The notes beneath the pieces were generated by a model. It ran no database searches, was not told the origin of the DNA, and worked only from the letters and a program-made list of their open reading frames with translations. Source: a virus. Taken from it: a stretch of DNA of 64,000 bases. The DNA lies in IMG/VR virus record IMGVR_UViG_3300023210_000001, positions 1 through 64,000 of that record, one strand, 5' to 3'. The position numbers and the translations under genes were made by a program. Shown in pieces: positions 22,878-31,112 of this stretch (position 1 is its first letter; each line of letters opens with the position of its first letter).

Positions 22878-22991
22878 TACTGGTTCTCCTCCTCCATCTG
22901 GCGGCGGTCATCATCCGCACCTTCATCACGCTCTTCCGGCTCCTCCGGGACACCGTGCCATCCGTCCTCGTGTCTGCTCGGCTGGTTCATT
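22877..22991 (-). pseudogene. Probable frameshifted small gene (about 37 codons)
   Basis: A well-placed start (GGAGGAGCGAA ATG at 22991, overlapping the upstream stop as ATGA) opens a frame that dies after 21 codons. The next frame carries an acidic sequence, ...HEDGWHGVPEEPEERDEG..., that ends in a TAA overlapping the next ATG. Removing one C from the CCC run near 22981-22983 joins the two into a single tidy coupled gene. Either a real frameshift or a sequence error. Confidence 0.4.
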
Positions 22992-24180
22992 TCGCTCCTC
23001 CGATCCAAATTGGTTTAATCCAGGTTTGATGTGCTTCTCGACCGTCCGGGAGATTCACCGTCGACCGATCCGGGTTCGCTCGTCTCCAGTTCTCCGCATG
23101 GGCTTGTCGTCTCCAGTGTCCTCGTCGCCAGTGTGAGCGTTTCGTGGTTCCGTCGCCAGTCCCGTGATCGGTCCCACCGGAACGGTCGTCGTCGACGACG
23201 GGCGTCCTGAGTTCTTGGATTCGTAGTGATTCGATTTTCTTCTTCTTCGGGTTTCCCGGTTTCGGACCGCTCGATGTGACGATCTTCGTTTGTAGATATT
23301 CCGGGTAAGAACTCATAATCTGAATCATCGTCGAAAGAACATTCAGCGAGGTGAGGAACCCTTGTCTCGACTGTTCGAGCGGAGTCTCGGGTTCTCGATT
23401 CGAAAGATACATCTTCCGCATTTGTGCGGCTTCGTCTTGATACAGCGTCGAGCAAAAACTATCGAGAAGCGTTCTTCCTTCGTAGATCGGAACGACGAAA
23501 GTTTCGAGAATTCCTCGATCGGCTCGAACGATCTCCGATTCGAGTATCTTTTTCGGAGTGCCTCGCCCGATCAATCCGTTCGCTCCGACGCATTGCAAGC
23601 CGTCGATCGAGACCAACGGAACGCCAGCGGTGGATTCGTAGGAATGATACTGCGTCGAAGCGATCAAACCGACGACGGTCTGAGTCTCGAAGAATCCGTT
23701 CCCTGATTGAAATCTTGCCAACCGTCTTTTCCCGCCGACCATGTATTCGATCGAACCGGGATCGGACAACAGATCGTCGGCAGCATAGTGCCTGACCAAC
23801 TGGAAATGCGACATCGTGTCTCGAACTCTTCTCGGGAACCAAAGACCGAACGACGGAATCGTCTGCTTCAATTCTTCGCCTTTGATTGACTGAAGACAAT
23901 CCGTATTCTCGGCGTCGGTCAACACCGATCCGTCGACAGCGACCAGTCGTTCTCCGGCTTTTTTCCAGGCTTGGAGAACGGCGAGTTGACCGCCGACGGA
24001 GTTTTGTCCGGATAGGAACTTCCGAGCGTCGTCCGGATTCGGGAACTCCGCTCGAAGCGTTTCCGCCGCCGCTCTGGCAGCGACATCGAACATCGAGTCC
24101 GATATGTTGAACGCTCCGTCGACATTTTCCCAGAACCTGTCCGGCAACGCAGGGAGTGATTTGTCGAAGACCTTCTTCAT
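22987..24180 (-). CDS. Large unknown protein with HWRxGHWR C-terminal motif
   Basis: 397 residues. Mostly helical N-terminal two thirds (DAAFNIS-type start, LRAEFPNPDDARKFL, GLWFPRRVRDTMSHFQLVRHYAADDLLSD). The basic tail has SHWRRGHWRRQ and, at the very end, QTWIKPIWIGG. A C-terminal HWRxGHWR...WIxPxWxG motif occurs, as far as I recall, in many phage and plasmid proteins of unknown role. ATG at 24180 in a TAATG overlap with the upstream gene. Second gene of the P9 operon. Confidence 0.7.
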   Translation of the reverse strand: MKKVFDKSLPALPDRFWENVDGAFNISDSMFDVAARAAAETLRAEFPNPDDARKFLSGQNSVGGQLAVLQAWKKAGERLVAVDGSVLTDAENTDCLQSIKGEELKQTIPSFGLWFPRRVRDTMSHFQLVRHYAADDLLSDPGSIEYMVGGKRRLARFQSGNGFFETQTVVGLIASTQYHSYESTAGVPLVSIDGLQCVGANGLIGRGTPKKILESEIVRADRGILETFVVPIYEGRTLLDSFCSTLYQDEAAQMRKMYLSNREPETPLEQSRQGFLTSLNVLSTMIQIMSSYPEYLQTKIVTSSGPKPGNPKKKKIESLRIQELRTPVVDDDRSGGTDHGTGDGTTKRSHWRRGHWRRQAHAENWRRANPDRSTVNLPDGREAHQTWIKPIWIGGAK

Positions 24181-24473
24181 TAGATGACCGCCTTGAAAGT
24201 GAAGTTGAGCATCCACTCCTTCGCATCCTTGATGCTCCACTCGATGGGCCAGCGTATCGAATCGACGCTGGCGACGATCTCATCCATCGAGGCGTCGGTC
24301 CCCTTCAAGAAGTCGAGCGAGACGACGGTTGCACAGCGTTCTCCGACCGGAGTGTCGAGGCGGTCAGCCAGACCTTCCGGGACGGTGTGATCGAAGTCGA
24401 ACACCCAGTAGCGTTCGACCTCGGTATGTTCGAGATCCTGGAACACGAGTTTCGTTCCGGTGAAGTTCGACAT
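24180..24473 (-). CDS. Small cassette protein, MSNF group
   Basis: 97 residues. The N-terminus MSNFTGTKL nearly equals that of the gene at 25036 (MSNFNGTKL), showing that the cassette repeat includes first codons. The rest, with a YWVFDFDHTVPEG segment, is not recognised. First gene from P9. Confidence 0.72.
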   Translation of the reverse strand: MSNFTGTKLVFQDLEHTEVERYWVFDFDHTVPEGLADRLDTPVGERCATVVSLDFLKGTDASMDEIVASVDSIRWPIEWSIKDAKEWMLNFTFKAVI

Positions 24474-24502
24474 TGCTCTCTCTTTCGTTTCCGTTTCTCT
24501 CC

Positions 24503-24591
24503 GAGGGAAGAACCTTTCCTCCCTCTCATGAAAACAAGTATAGGACAAATCCGAGACGAATCAACACTACTTTCGAACTTTCTCCGAAAGT
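24503..24591 (-). promoter_or_regulatory. Promoter cassette P9
   Basis: -35 TTGATT at 24559-24564, -10 TATACT at 24537-24542, palindrome ACTTTC-tcc-GAAAGT at 24577-24591, 5' stem-loop at 24503-24525. Reads the operon 24.5-21.3 kb. Confidence 0.9.
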
Positions 24592-24595
24592 ATCT

Positions 24596-24624
24596 CCGGG
24601 GAGAGGATCGACTCCCCTCCCCGG
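24596..24624. terminator. 3' hairpin after the 110-residue gene
   Basis: CCGGGGAG / CTCCCCGG stem beyond the stop at 24638; plus-side tail 'cttggtcttg'. Confidence 0.5.
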
Positions 24625-24637
24625 CTTGGTCTTGCTG

Positions 24638-24970
24638 TTAACCGTTGTTCGTGTTCTTCACGATCAAGCCTTGATTGAACCACTTCTGGATGTCCCGGAA
24701 CTTACCCGTGACGGTCGCCGGGTAGATCCGGTCGGTTCCTTTGAAGAACTCCGTGGCTCTCGGTCCGACTCCGAGGTGCCAGGAAAGGTTTCCTTCTGGC
24801 AGGATCGGCGATCCGTCTTCGTCGGTGGCAACGGTGAAACCGTTCGTCAGTTCGACCGTGAGCCAATCTCCGAAACCGTTCCTGTTCCCGCACGGGGTCT
24901 TCGAGGCGATCCGTGGATCGCTACAGTTCAAGTCTCTCGAACTTGTGATTTTCTTTGTGATTTCGTTCAT
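24638..24970 (-). CDS. Unknown 110-residue cassette protein
   Basis: Start at 24970 after GAACGAAAGAAGGAACGAAA. No promoter of its own: a hairpin at 25001 separates it from the 89-residue gene, so it is second in the P10 unit. Contains NGFGDWLTVELTNGFTVATDEDGSPILPEG. Not recognised. Confidence 0.7.
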   Translation of the reverse strand: MNEITKKITSSRDLNCSDPRIASKTPCGNRNGFGDWLTVELTNGFTVATDEDGSPILPEGNLSWHLGVGPRATEFFKGTDRIYPATVTGKFRDIQKWFNQGLIVKNTNNG

Positions 24971-25000
24971 TTTCGTTCCTTCTTTCGTTCCTCGTTGTTG

Positions 25001-25023
25001 CCGGGGAGGCCCGTCCTCCCCGG
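25001..25023. terminator. Intercistronic hairpin
   Basis: Stem CCGGGGAGG / CCTCCCCGG between the 89- and 110-residue genes; plus-side tail 'cttggtttcgg'. Confidence 0.5.
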
Positions 25024-25035
25024 CTTGGTTTCGGT

Positions 25036-25305
25036 TCAACCGTTGTTGATGGCTTCGACGACTGGTTTCCAGTCCTTGCAAAAATCGCTCTGAGCCATTG
25101 TTTCCGCCGAGTCTCTGCAAGTGTGCCAGGACCAGACACCCGCACTATCGTCTTCTGGAAGTTGCACGACGAGTACATGAGTGTATTGCTTTGTCCCTGG
25201 AACTGTTCTCGTGAACACTCTCTTGCCCACCACGACGAAGTAATCCCCCTCATCCTTGAGTTGATCGACCGCATGGCTGAGTTTCGTTCCGTTGAAGTTC
25301 GACAT
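25036..25305 (-). CDS. Small cassette protein, RVFTRT family member 1
   Basis: 89 residues. Core KRVFTRTVPGTKQYTHVLVV...SWHTCRDSAET followed by VVEAINNG, paralogous to the gene at 25607 (GRVFTRT...YTHVVVI...SWHGSEAAAE...VVEVVNG). MSNF-type N-terminus. Function unknown. Confidence 0.75.
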   Translation of the reverse strand: MSNFNGTKLSHAVDQLKDEGDYFVVVGKRVFTRTVPGTKQYTHVLVVQLPEDDSAGVWSWHTCRDSAETMAQSDFCKDWKPVVEAINNG

Positions 25306-25333
25306 TGTTTCTTCTTTCGTTCCGTTTCCTCGT

Positions 25334-25422
25334 CGGGGAAGAACCTTTCCTCCCTCTCATAAAAACAAGTATAGAGCAAATCTGAGACGGGTCAACCCTG
25401 TTTCTGATATTTCTCGAAAGTT
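25334..25422 (-). promoter_or_regulatory. Promoter cassette P10
   Basis: -35 TTGACC at 25390-25395, -10 TATACT at 25368-25373, palindrome TTTCTCGAAA at 25410-25419. The leader stem is slightly altered at its base (GTCGGGGAAG). Confidence 0.9.
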
Positions 25423-25423
25423 A

Positions 25424-25560
25424 TTTTCGACCTGTTTCTTCAGATCCCCGGAGGTACGACGCAATTTTCTGAAATGAGGAATCGACCGGAAAGCGTTGTT
25501 CCTGTTGAACTTAGACGGGAAATGTCATTTCAGAAAATTGCATCGCACCGTCGGGGATCC
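25424..25560. repeat. Long inverted-repeat element E4
   Basis: Arms at 25453-25477 (two changes: GGTACGACGC) and 25525-25549. Centre as in E1. Upstream of P10. Confidence 0.9.
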
Positions 25561-25572
25561 GACGAAACCGAA

Positions 25573-25601
25573 CCGGGGAGAGGATCGGCTCCCCTCCCCG
25601 G
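25573..25601. terminator. 3' hairpin after the 84-residue gene
   Basis: CCGGGGAG / CTCCCCGG stem directly after the stop at 25607; plus-side tail 'tttggtta'. Confidence 0.5.
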
Positions 25602-25606
25602 TTTGG

Positions 25607-25861
25607 TTATGGTCTCCAGCCGTTGACGACTTCGACCACTGCCTTCGCTGAACAAGAGTGACGAGCGAAGGAAGCCATCACGGAACGGGCTGTTTTCTCT
25701 GCTGCGGCTTCTGATCCGTGCCAGGATCGAACATGGTCGCTCGCTTCGTCGCCGAGCCGTGAAACCCCTCCGGTATAGATCACGACCACATGAGTGTAGT
25801 TTGCACGGGTTGTTCTCGTGAACACTCTGCCGTTTACTTCGTGGCTGAGTTTCATTTTCAT
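25607..25861 (-). CDS. Small cassette protein, RVFTRT family member 2
   Basis: 84 residues, start at 25861 (MKMKLSHEVNGRVFTRT). Paralogue of the gene at 25036. Monocistronic, from P11. Confidence 0.75.
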   Translation of the reverse strand: MKMKLSHEVNGRVFTRTTRANYTHVVVIYTGGVSRLGDEASDHVRSWHGSEAAAEKTARSVMASFARHSCSAKAVVEVVNGWRP

Positions 25862-25893
25862 TTTCGTTCCTTCTTTCGTTTCGTTTTCTCTTC

Positions 25894-25982
25894 GAGGGAA
25901 GAACCTTTCCTCCCTCTCATAAAAACAAGTATAGAGCAAATCTGAGACAGATCAACCCTATTTCGAAGTTTTCTCGAAAGTT
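25894..25982 (-). promoter_or_regulatory. Promoter cassette P11
   Basis: -35 TTGATC at 25950-25955, -10 TATACT at 25928-25933, palindrome TTTCTCGAAA near 25970-25979. A remnant of the inverted-repeat element's edge ('ttattttcgacctg') follows, fused to the end of the next gene. Confidence 0.9.
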
Positions 25983-25995
25983 ATTTTCGACCTGT

Positions 25996-26271
25996 TCAGA
26001 TTTTCTTGAGTCGAGAAGCGGGAGTGATCTCCGCCAGCGTCTCGATCTTCGTGATAACCGCTCTCGGAATGACGGTCACGCCTCCGAAATCTTTGTCCTT
26101 CGTCACGCTGTCGGCGACGATCAAAAACTCTTTCCCGTCGTGGATCAGCCATCCAACGGTGAGGCAAGATTCGGGTTTTAACTCCTCGATGACGGTTTTG
26201 ATGTCGCCAACCCAGTCGGCCCGGGCGACGATATCTAGCCAGGAAATCAGAACGATCTTTCTGACAATCAC
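25996..26271 (-). CDS. Unknown 91-residue protein
   Basis: GTG start at 26269-26271 overlapping the HNH gene stop. Alternating hydrophobic strands and helices (VGWLIHDGKEFLIVADSVTKDKDFGGVTVIPRAVITKIETL). Not recognised. Confidence 0.65.
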   Translation of the reverse strand: MIVRKIVLISWLDIVARADWVGDIKTVIEELKPESCLTVGWLIHDGKEFLIVADSVTKDKDFGGVTVIPRAVITKIETLAEITPASRLKKI

Positions 26272-26750
26272 GACGACTTATCGTTCTCGACACGAAATCC
26301 TTTTCGTCGAAGATATGCGATGATCACCGCCATCGATTGTGGCTCGCCCCATGATCCGAGCAAGAAGTTTAACGATTTGCAAATCAACCTTGAGTTCTCG
26401 ACGGTGTATCCGCCAGCGGGATCAATCCGGTCGATCGACGCCGCCCTCGCCGATTGCTTCCGGGTCTTCGATTGAAAATCAAAGGGAAGTCCGGACAACT
26501 CGCAATCGCCTTCGAGTTTTTCTCGGAACCATTCCTTCGTCAGTTCGAAACGAATGCCCTTCGCTACGCTCCGTCTTCTCGTCGAGTTGAAATGCTCGCT
26601 GACATGATGTTCGAGATTGTTGGCTTTCCGAATGCTTTCGCAAATTTTACATCGGACGGTTCGCTTTCGTTCTCCGGTTGCCGTTCTTATGTGGATATAA
26701 AATTCTGACTCTTCCAAGACTTGGAGACAGTCCGGACATTCGTGATACAA
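26268..26750 (-). CDS. HNH-type endonuclease
   Basis: 160 residues. N-terminal C-x2-C pair (CPDC) and a second (CKIC) form a zinc knuckle. The core CELSGLPF...ASIDRIDPAGGYTVENSRLICKSLN is the DRID..GY...N pattern of a beta-beta-alpha-metal HNH family. TTG start at 26748-26750. Lies directly downstream of the late-operon terminator. Could be a homing-type or free-standing phage nuclease. Confidence 0.82.
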   Translation of the reverse strand: MYHECPDCLQVLEESEFYIHIRTATGERKRTVRCKICESIRKANNLEHHVSEHFNSTRRRSVAKGIRFELTKEWFREKLEGDCELSGLPFDFQSKTRKQSARAASIDRIDPAGGYTVENSRLICKSLNFLLGSWGEPQSMAVIIAYLRRKGFRVENDKSS

Positions 26751-26760
26751 GAAAGCCTCT

Positions 26761-26808
26761 CATCGAAAGAAAAGAGGAAGCGACCTTGCCGCACCCGATG
26801 TCGCTTCC
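26761..26808 (-). terminator. Intrinsic terminator at the end of the late operon
   Basis: On the minus strand GGAAGCGAC...GTCGCTTCC (9-bp stem, loop containing a GGGTGCGG run), followed by TCTTTTCTTTC. The U-rich tail is on the transcribed side, unlike the repeated 3' hairpins. It ends the block 48.9-26.8 kb. Confidence 0.78.
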
Positions 26809-26821
26809 CCTTTAAGGTTTG

Positions 26822-27040
26822 TCAGTTCGTCGCCTTGACGAGTCCGTTGTCGTGGATCGCTCTTCCGAGGATGTACGCCATGATACCGTTCGCACTCAAA
26901 TCCACTTGTCCCGGAGACAGTCCAGCCGTCTCCCCGAACACCACGATGCCGACGAGCAGCAACAAGGCTTGAGCCTTTCTGGAAACCAGGAAATCTTTCA
27001 AAAACTGCACTGGATCACCTAACCCTTCTTTTTTTGGCAC
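26822..27040 (-). CDS. Small membrane protein at the end of the late operon
   Basis: 72 residues with one hydrophobic helix (AQALLLLVGIVVFG, about 25-38) and a second weaker one (GIMAYILGRAI). GTG start at 27038-27040; a second GTG 11 codons later is an alternative. Holin-like size and position, next to a lipoprotein with spanin-like layout. Role inferred only from context. Confidence 0.55.
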   Translation of the reverse strand: MPKKEGLGDPVQFLKDFLVSRKAQALLLLVGIVVFGETAGLSPGQVDLSANGIMAYILGRAIHDNGLVKATN

Positions 27041-27266
27041 TGGCTACCCAGCCAGTCACCGCCGATAAACATCCGACAATTATTTCCCGCCACGGTGACG
27101 GGAGAAGCGGAACCGAATCTCGAACGACTGCACCCGTGTATTCTCCAGCGGTTTCCAGGTTCGCTTCGTCGGAGAGTACACGGGTGAATCCGTCCCAGAA
27201 CGCACAACCGGAAATCAACAGACCGAGGATCATAATCAGGATGGCTCTAGTTTGCCAGCGGTGCAT
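27015..27266 (-). CDS. Small lipoprotein, spanin-like
   Basis: 83 residues from the ATG at 27266. Signal segment with lipobox LISGC (17-21), periplasmic middle, C-terminal hydrophobic stretch (EIIVGCLSAVTGWVAS) and a basic end (KKRRVR). Same layout as the protein at 21289. Overlaps both neighbours. Candidate lysis protein. Confidence 0.55.
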   Translation of the reverse strand: MHRWQTRAILIMILGLLISGCAFWDGFTRVLSDEANLETAGEYTGAVVRDSVPLLPSPWREIIVGCLSAVTGWVASAKKRRVR

Positions 27267-28215
27267 TGTATGCCCTTCGGGGGAAGAGTGAGAGTTGAGC
27301 GTTGTATACAAGCCCGGTTGTAAAATCCATCCCGGCGGAGTAAACCGTGTTCGCCGCCATCGCCGTTCCGATATACGGAGACTGTACAGGCATGGTAATC
27401 GAGTTCCCCGCTGTCGTACAATCAGCCGAGAGAACCGTCGCCCCCCCGTCGATGTCAAGTGTGATGGCTCCGGTCCCGCCCGATGCCGTTGTCGAAGTAC
27501 AAGCCAGTCTGGAATCTTCCCAAATATGATCGTAAGGAATCGTCACCTTACAGATCCCACCGGATGAAGTTTGCACCGTACCGGTGGGCCACGACAGATT
27601 CATGTGGAACACCTGCGGAGTCTCTTGCCGAAGTTGCTCGACGGTGTTGTCCCAGTAAACGGTTTTCGATAGTCGAGTCGGCGTGGAGTTCGTCGTGATG
27701 GTGAATCCCGTTCCCGCTCCGTCGACGGTGATCGGGACTTTGTAGAGCGGGAGCGTGACGCTCCCTTGAGTCGTCGAAGCCTGCGTCGCAAGTCCGATGT
27801 CGCCGTCCGAGGTGACGCCGAGATACACATCGTGGTCGGTCGAGACCGTCAGAGACAACGACGACAGGGCGAGCGTCAGCGTTCCGATGTGATATCGACG
27901 AGTGCCTCCCATCGTCGCAACCGACACTCCGCTGGCGTTCGTCGAAGTCAGTGTCAAATTACCGCTTGAGATATCAGATGTGTCCAGGACGAGAGAATAC
28001 GCACCGAGAACTCCGTCCGGCCACGCTTCGACCGCCGGACCTTTCCTGATCCAATCATCCCAAGTCGCCGAACCCGTGGCGGTTTGCAGACTGTTCACAT
28101 CGGAGACGAGTCCGGCGAAAGCGTTGTTCAACGCTGCGTTGTCGTTGTTGAACTTGTTGATGTAATCGTTGTCGCCGCCAGCGTAGGTATTCAGCGACGG
28201 AACCGGGAAAACCAT
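27247..28215 (-). CDS. Tail fibre or baseplate structural protein
   Basis: 322 residues, low in Cys and rich in Thr, Ser, Gly, Asn with repeated beta strands (LTLTSTNASGVSVATMGG, HIGTLTLALSSLSLTVSTDHDVYLGVTSDGDIGL), typical of phage fibres. Located at the distal end of the tail module. No enzyme motif. Confidence 0.6.
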   Translation of the reverse strand: MVFPVPSLNTYAGGDNDYINKFNNDNAALNNAFAGLVSDVNSLQTATGSATWDDWIRKGPAVEAWPDGVLGAYSLVLDTSDISSGNLTLTSTNASGVSVATMGGTRRYHIGTLTLALSSLSLTVSTDHDVYLGVTSDGDIGLATQASTTQGSVTLPLYKVPITVDGAGTGFTITTNSTPTRLSKTVYWDNTVEQLRQETPQVFHMNLSWPTGTVQTSSGGICKVTIPYDHIWEDSRLACTSTTASGGTGAITLDIDGGATVLSADCTTAGNSITMPVQSPYIGTAMAANTVYSAGMDFTTGLVYNAQLSLFPRRAYNAPLAN

Positions 28216-28225
28216 TTTCGACCCT

Positions 28226-28921
28226 TCAGGCAGTTGTAGTCGCTTCCGTCATCGTCATCGTCTCTTTCAATCTCGCTTCGACGGCGAGCGAAGAGGTGAC
28301 GATCGTCCGTTGTAGTGTGTGCGAACCGAACGCTCCCGGAATCACTCCGAGATCATCGTACCCGAGCAGCGTCAGCGTTGACAAGGCTGTCGAGAGAGCG
28401 GTTTCGACGGATATGGACACCGAACCGTCTTCTCCGGCGGAACCGCTTCGAACATCACAAATGATCCCGAAAGCATCTCGCCACACTTTTCCGTTTTCGT
28501 CGTAATCCAGTTCGAGGATGTGATGTATTCCGAGATCTTCGGCGTCGTATTCGTCGAGCCGTAACGCTGGCAAAGCGACCTTCGCCCTGCCGACGACTTC
28601 GAGTTGACCGGAAGCGTTCTTGCGGATCTCGACCGGGACATTGATGTCCGCCAGGAGATCTCCGGTTGCGTCTCCGTTGACGAGGATGTTTTTGATCTCA
28701 CGGAGACCGACGCTTCCGATAACGATCGCCTGACTCGCACTTTCCAGAATGTAACAATCGACGACGAACTCGTAAACTGCGTTCGGATCTTCTTCGATCG
28801 AAGCCGGGACTCTTTCATAACGAGCCGCCGTTTTCGTGATCCCGAGAAGATATTTCTGAGACCGTTTCGCCTCTTGTTCGGCGATAGATTGCACATCGGA
28901 AAGACTCGTCAATTCTGGCAT
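28226..28921 (-). CDS. Tail/baseplate protein, unknown subtype
   Basis: 231 residues. Helical N-terminus (SLSDVQSIAEQEAKRSQKYLLGI), then a beta-rich body (AVYEFVVDCYILESASQAIVIGSVGLREIKNILV). Start overlaps the stop of the 81-residue gene. Structural by position. Confidence 0.6.
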   Translation of the reverse strand: MPELTSLSDVQSIAEQEAKRSQKYLLGITKTAARYERVPASIEEDPNAVYEFVVDCYILESASQAIVIGSVGLREIKNILVNGDATGDLLADINVPVEIRKNASGQLEVVGRAKVALPALRLDEYDAEDLGIHHILELDYDENGKVWRDAFGIICDVRSGSAGEDGSVSISVETALSTALSTLTLLGYDDLGVIPGAFGSHTLQRTIVTSSLAVEARLKETMTMTEATTTA

Positions 28922-29166
28922 TACAGGAACTCCATCGGATCTTCAAGATTCGGTTCTCGAAGTTCTAAATCTTCGATGTTCACTTCTTTTTTGTAAACTC
29001 CGAATCTGTGATAATTCTTCTGGAAATGGTGCGGCGGTCCGTAATGAAGAACGGCAGCGATGTCGCCGTCCACGGACACGACCTTGCCCGGGATCAACCG
29101 CTCGCCATCTTTGATGTAGACAAATGCCCCGTCTTTCACTCCGGCATCTCTTCTTTGCTGTGCCAT
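28921..29166 (-). CDS. Small tail-module protein
   Basis: 81 residues from the ATG at 29166. DGAFVYIKDGERLIPGKVVSVDGDIAAVLHYG suggests a small SH3/OB-like barrel, as in baseplate spike adaptor proteins. It begins inside the end of the 554-residue gene. Confidence 0.62.
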   Translation of the reverse strand: MAQQRRDAGVKDGAFVYIKDGERLIPGKVVSVDGDIAAVLHYGPPHHFQKNYHRFGVYKKEVNIEDLELREPNLEDPMEFL

Positions 29167-30800
29167 GCTCGGACCTTCATGACCCCTTTCGGATTCGTCG
29201 CCGAATACGAACGGTCGATCGATGTGATGTAAAACCGGGCGGGTCGAGGGAATCCGTGATTCGGAGCGGACACTTCGATGATGTCGTCCACTTCCAGGAT
29301 CGGGAGAGACGCACAAACGATCTCGTAAGATTGCGACTTGACCAGTTCTCGTCGGAGCAGATTCTTCGCCATGTCCTTGCATTCAGTCAAGGTCGAAAGC
29401 CAATGGATCGTCGAGGTTCTTTCGATCACATCCGCCGTCTTCGTCCCCTTACGAACTGCGATCGCCCTCAATTCTTGATAAACATTTTCGAACGGTTCTC
29501 CGTAGATTTCCAGATTCCATCTACCGATTCGTTGCATCGTTATCAACGCTCCCAACATTGCGGCGTTTTTGATGCCTTGTGTCGAGGTGCGTAATAACAC
29601 CAATTCCGCTTTCGTGAAGTCGGACAACGGATTCCACCCGAACAAATCCAAACCTTCGATGACGAGATCGAGCAGAACCTCGAAAGCCGCCGCAGCGATC
29701 CATGTGATGGCGATCAGAGCGAAAACTTCCGGACCGTATCCGGTATCGAGCGTCAGTTTTCCGTGGAAGTCGTCGATCTGAGACCACGAGGCGGAACCTC
29801 CGAATCCCGGTCGCTTCTTCGTCTGGACCGATGTGTTCTTCGCTCGTCGATTCTTGTCTTGCGAGTAATAGATATCCTGCGAATACGACGATTCGAAGTA
29901 CCCGAGCGTGATGTCGACTTCGTTCAACGCTTTGTTCGATTGAAGAACTTCGGACAAATTCGAATCCAGACCGACGACCTCGACCGAATTCGTTTGTTGT
30001 CCGAGATTTTGAACTCGTGTGATCGTGTTTATCTGGTCTTCCCTGAAAAACCAGATCGGCGGTTTCGTCAAAGAGAGATCGTGCGAGACCAACATTCCAC
30101 GCCCGTCGAAATATGGTCTCCGTTGAACTGGTTTCATCAGTTCGTTCAGACCCTCCATCTTGCCGATCTGCGTCAATGCGTTCGCTTTGTGTTTCACCGT
30201 TTTGTCGAATCGTCCGAACATGATTTCTTCTCTGGTCAATCCGAGTTCGGTGATCGCCGTTTCTGTCGCCATGTCGCCGAGATCGCTTCCTCGATCGAAG
30301 TTCACTCCGACGATGGTTTGTCGTTGAAAGGTTTGTGCCCTGCCGAAAGCCTGGACTCGGATTCTTCTCGGTTGTCCTCTCGCCGCCGTGTGTGCCCCCG
30401 GAAAGCCTCGAACGACTCCGGTGAACACGACGGGCCAGTCCTCCTTTGCGATCCGTGTATCGCCCTCGTAGACGACGACAGGCGTCCCGTCGCCGAACAT
30501 CTTCTGGTCAATCTTCAAGCGACGAGCGGCGATCAACATCCCGTCTTTGTCGTCGATACGAATCGAAAAAGCCGCACGGGAAGAAATCGCACTTCCGCCG
30601 CCTTCGAAAACTTGATTCTGTGAGACCTGAGCGGTCTCGACGAACTGCGAGATATCGTACCGAGGACCGTTCCATCGGTTGGTTACGACCGATTGAGCAT
30701 CGTCAAACTTCGGATTCCAGATACAGACCCGGTAGCCGGGGTTCCGCTGGTTCGTGTTCCAGATTTGGTCGAGTCTGGTTCCCTTGAATCCGTGAAGCAT
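29136..30800 (-). CDS. Tail hub/baseplate protein
   Basis: 554 residues. The C-terminal half has baseplate-hub-like features (CASLPILEVDDIIEVSAPNHG, FYITSIDRSYSA), the N-terminal half is beta-rich, and a hydrophobic stretch (FALIAITWIAAAAFEVLLDLVIEGLDLFG) lies near 370-400. Position after the fibre and tape-measure genes suggests the tail tip or hub. No lytic motif is visible. Confidence 0.6.
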   Translation of the reverse strand: MLHGFKGTRLDQIWNTNQRNPGYRVCIWNPKFDDAQSVVTNRWNGPRYDISQFVETAQVSQNQVFEGGGSAISSRAAFSIRIDDKDGMLIAARRLKIDQKMFGDGTPVVVYEGDTRIAKEDWPVVFTGVVRGFPGAHTAARGQPRRIRVQAFGRAQTFQRQTIVGVNFDRGSDLGDMATETAITELGLTREEIMFGRFDKTVKHKANALTQIGKMEGLNELMKPVQRRPYFDGRGMLVSHDLSLTKPPIWFFREDQINTITRVQNLGQQTNSVEVVGLDSNLSEVLQSNKALNEVDITLGYFESSYSQDIYYSQDKNRRAKNTSVQTKKRPGFGGSASWSQIDDFHGKLTLDTGYGPEVFALIAITWIAAAAFEVLLDLVIEGLDLFGWNPLSDFTKAELVLLRTSTQGIKNAAMLGALITMQRIGRWNLEIYGEPFENVYQELRAIAVRKGTKTADVIERTSTIHWLSTLTECKDMAKNLLRRELVKSQSYEIVCASLPILEVDDIIEVSAPNHGFPRPARFYITSIDRSYSATNPKGVMKVRAWHSKEEMPE

Positions 30801-31112
30801 CTATTTCTCCAGAAGTTTCTTCATCGCCTCGTGAAGTGCCAGCGTCGCTTGTTGTAGATTGTTGATGCCGTGGTAAATCTTGTCGACTCGTTCTTCGGTG
30901 CCTCGTTTTCTGTACCAGATCGGTGCCCCGTCCTGATCGTAGACTCGATGCATTTCGTAGAGTCGCTCGATCTTCTTTTCGAGTTCTCGGTATCTCGGGT
31001 CGTCCTCGCACTTCGATTTCTTTTCCTGTTGCGTCTTCGAATACGAAAGGAACTCACGGACAAGGAACAGGGCGAACAGTCCGCCGATGCCGATCTCGGT
31101 GAGGTAATCCAT
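30801..31112 (-). CDS. Small membrane-anchored coiled-coil protein
   Basis: 103 residues. One N-terminal hydrophobic helix (IGIGGLFALFLVREFL), then a charged coiled coil (RELEKKIERLYEMHRVYD) and a helical C-terminus. The layout resembles i-spanins or superinfection-exclusion-type proteins. Abuts its neighbours. Function uncertain. Confidence 0.6.
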   Translation of the reverse strand: MDYLTEIGIGGLFALFLVREFLSYSKTQQEKKSKCEDDPRYRELEKKIERLYEMHRVYDQDGAPIWYRKRGTEERVDKIYHGINNLQQATLALHEAMKKLLEK

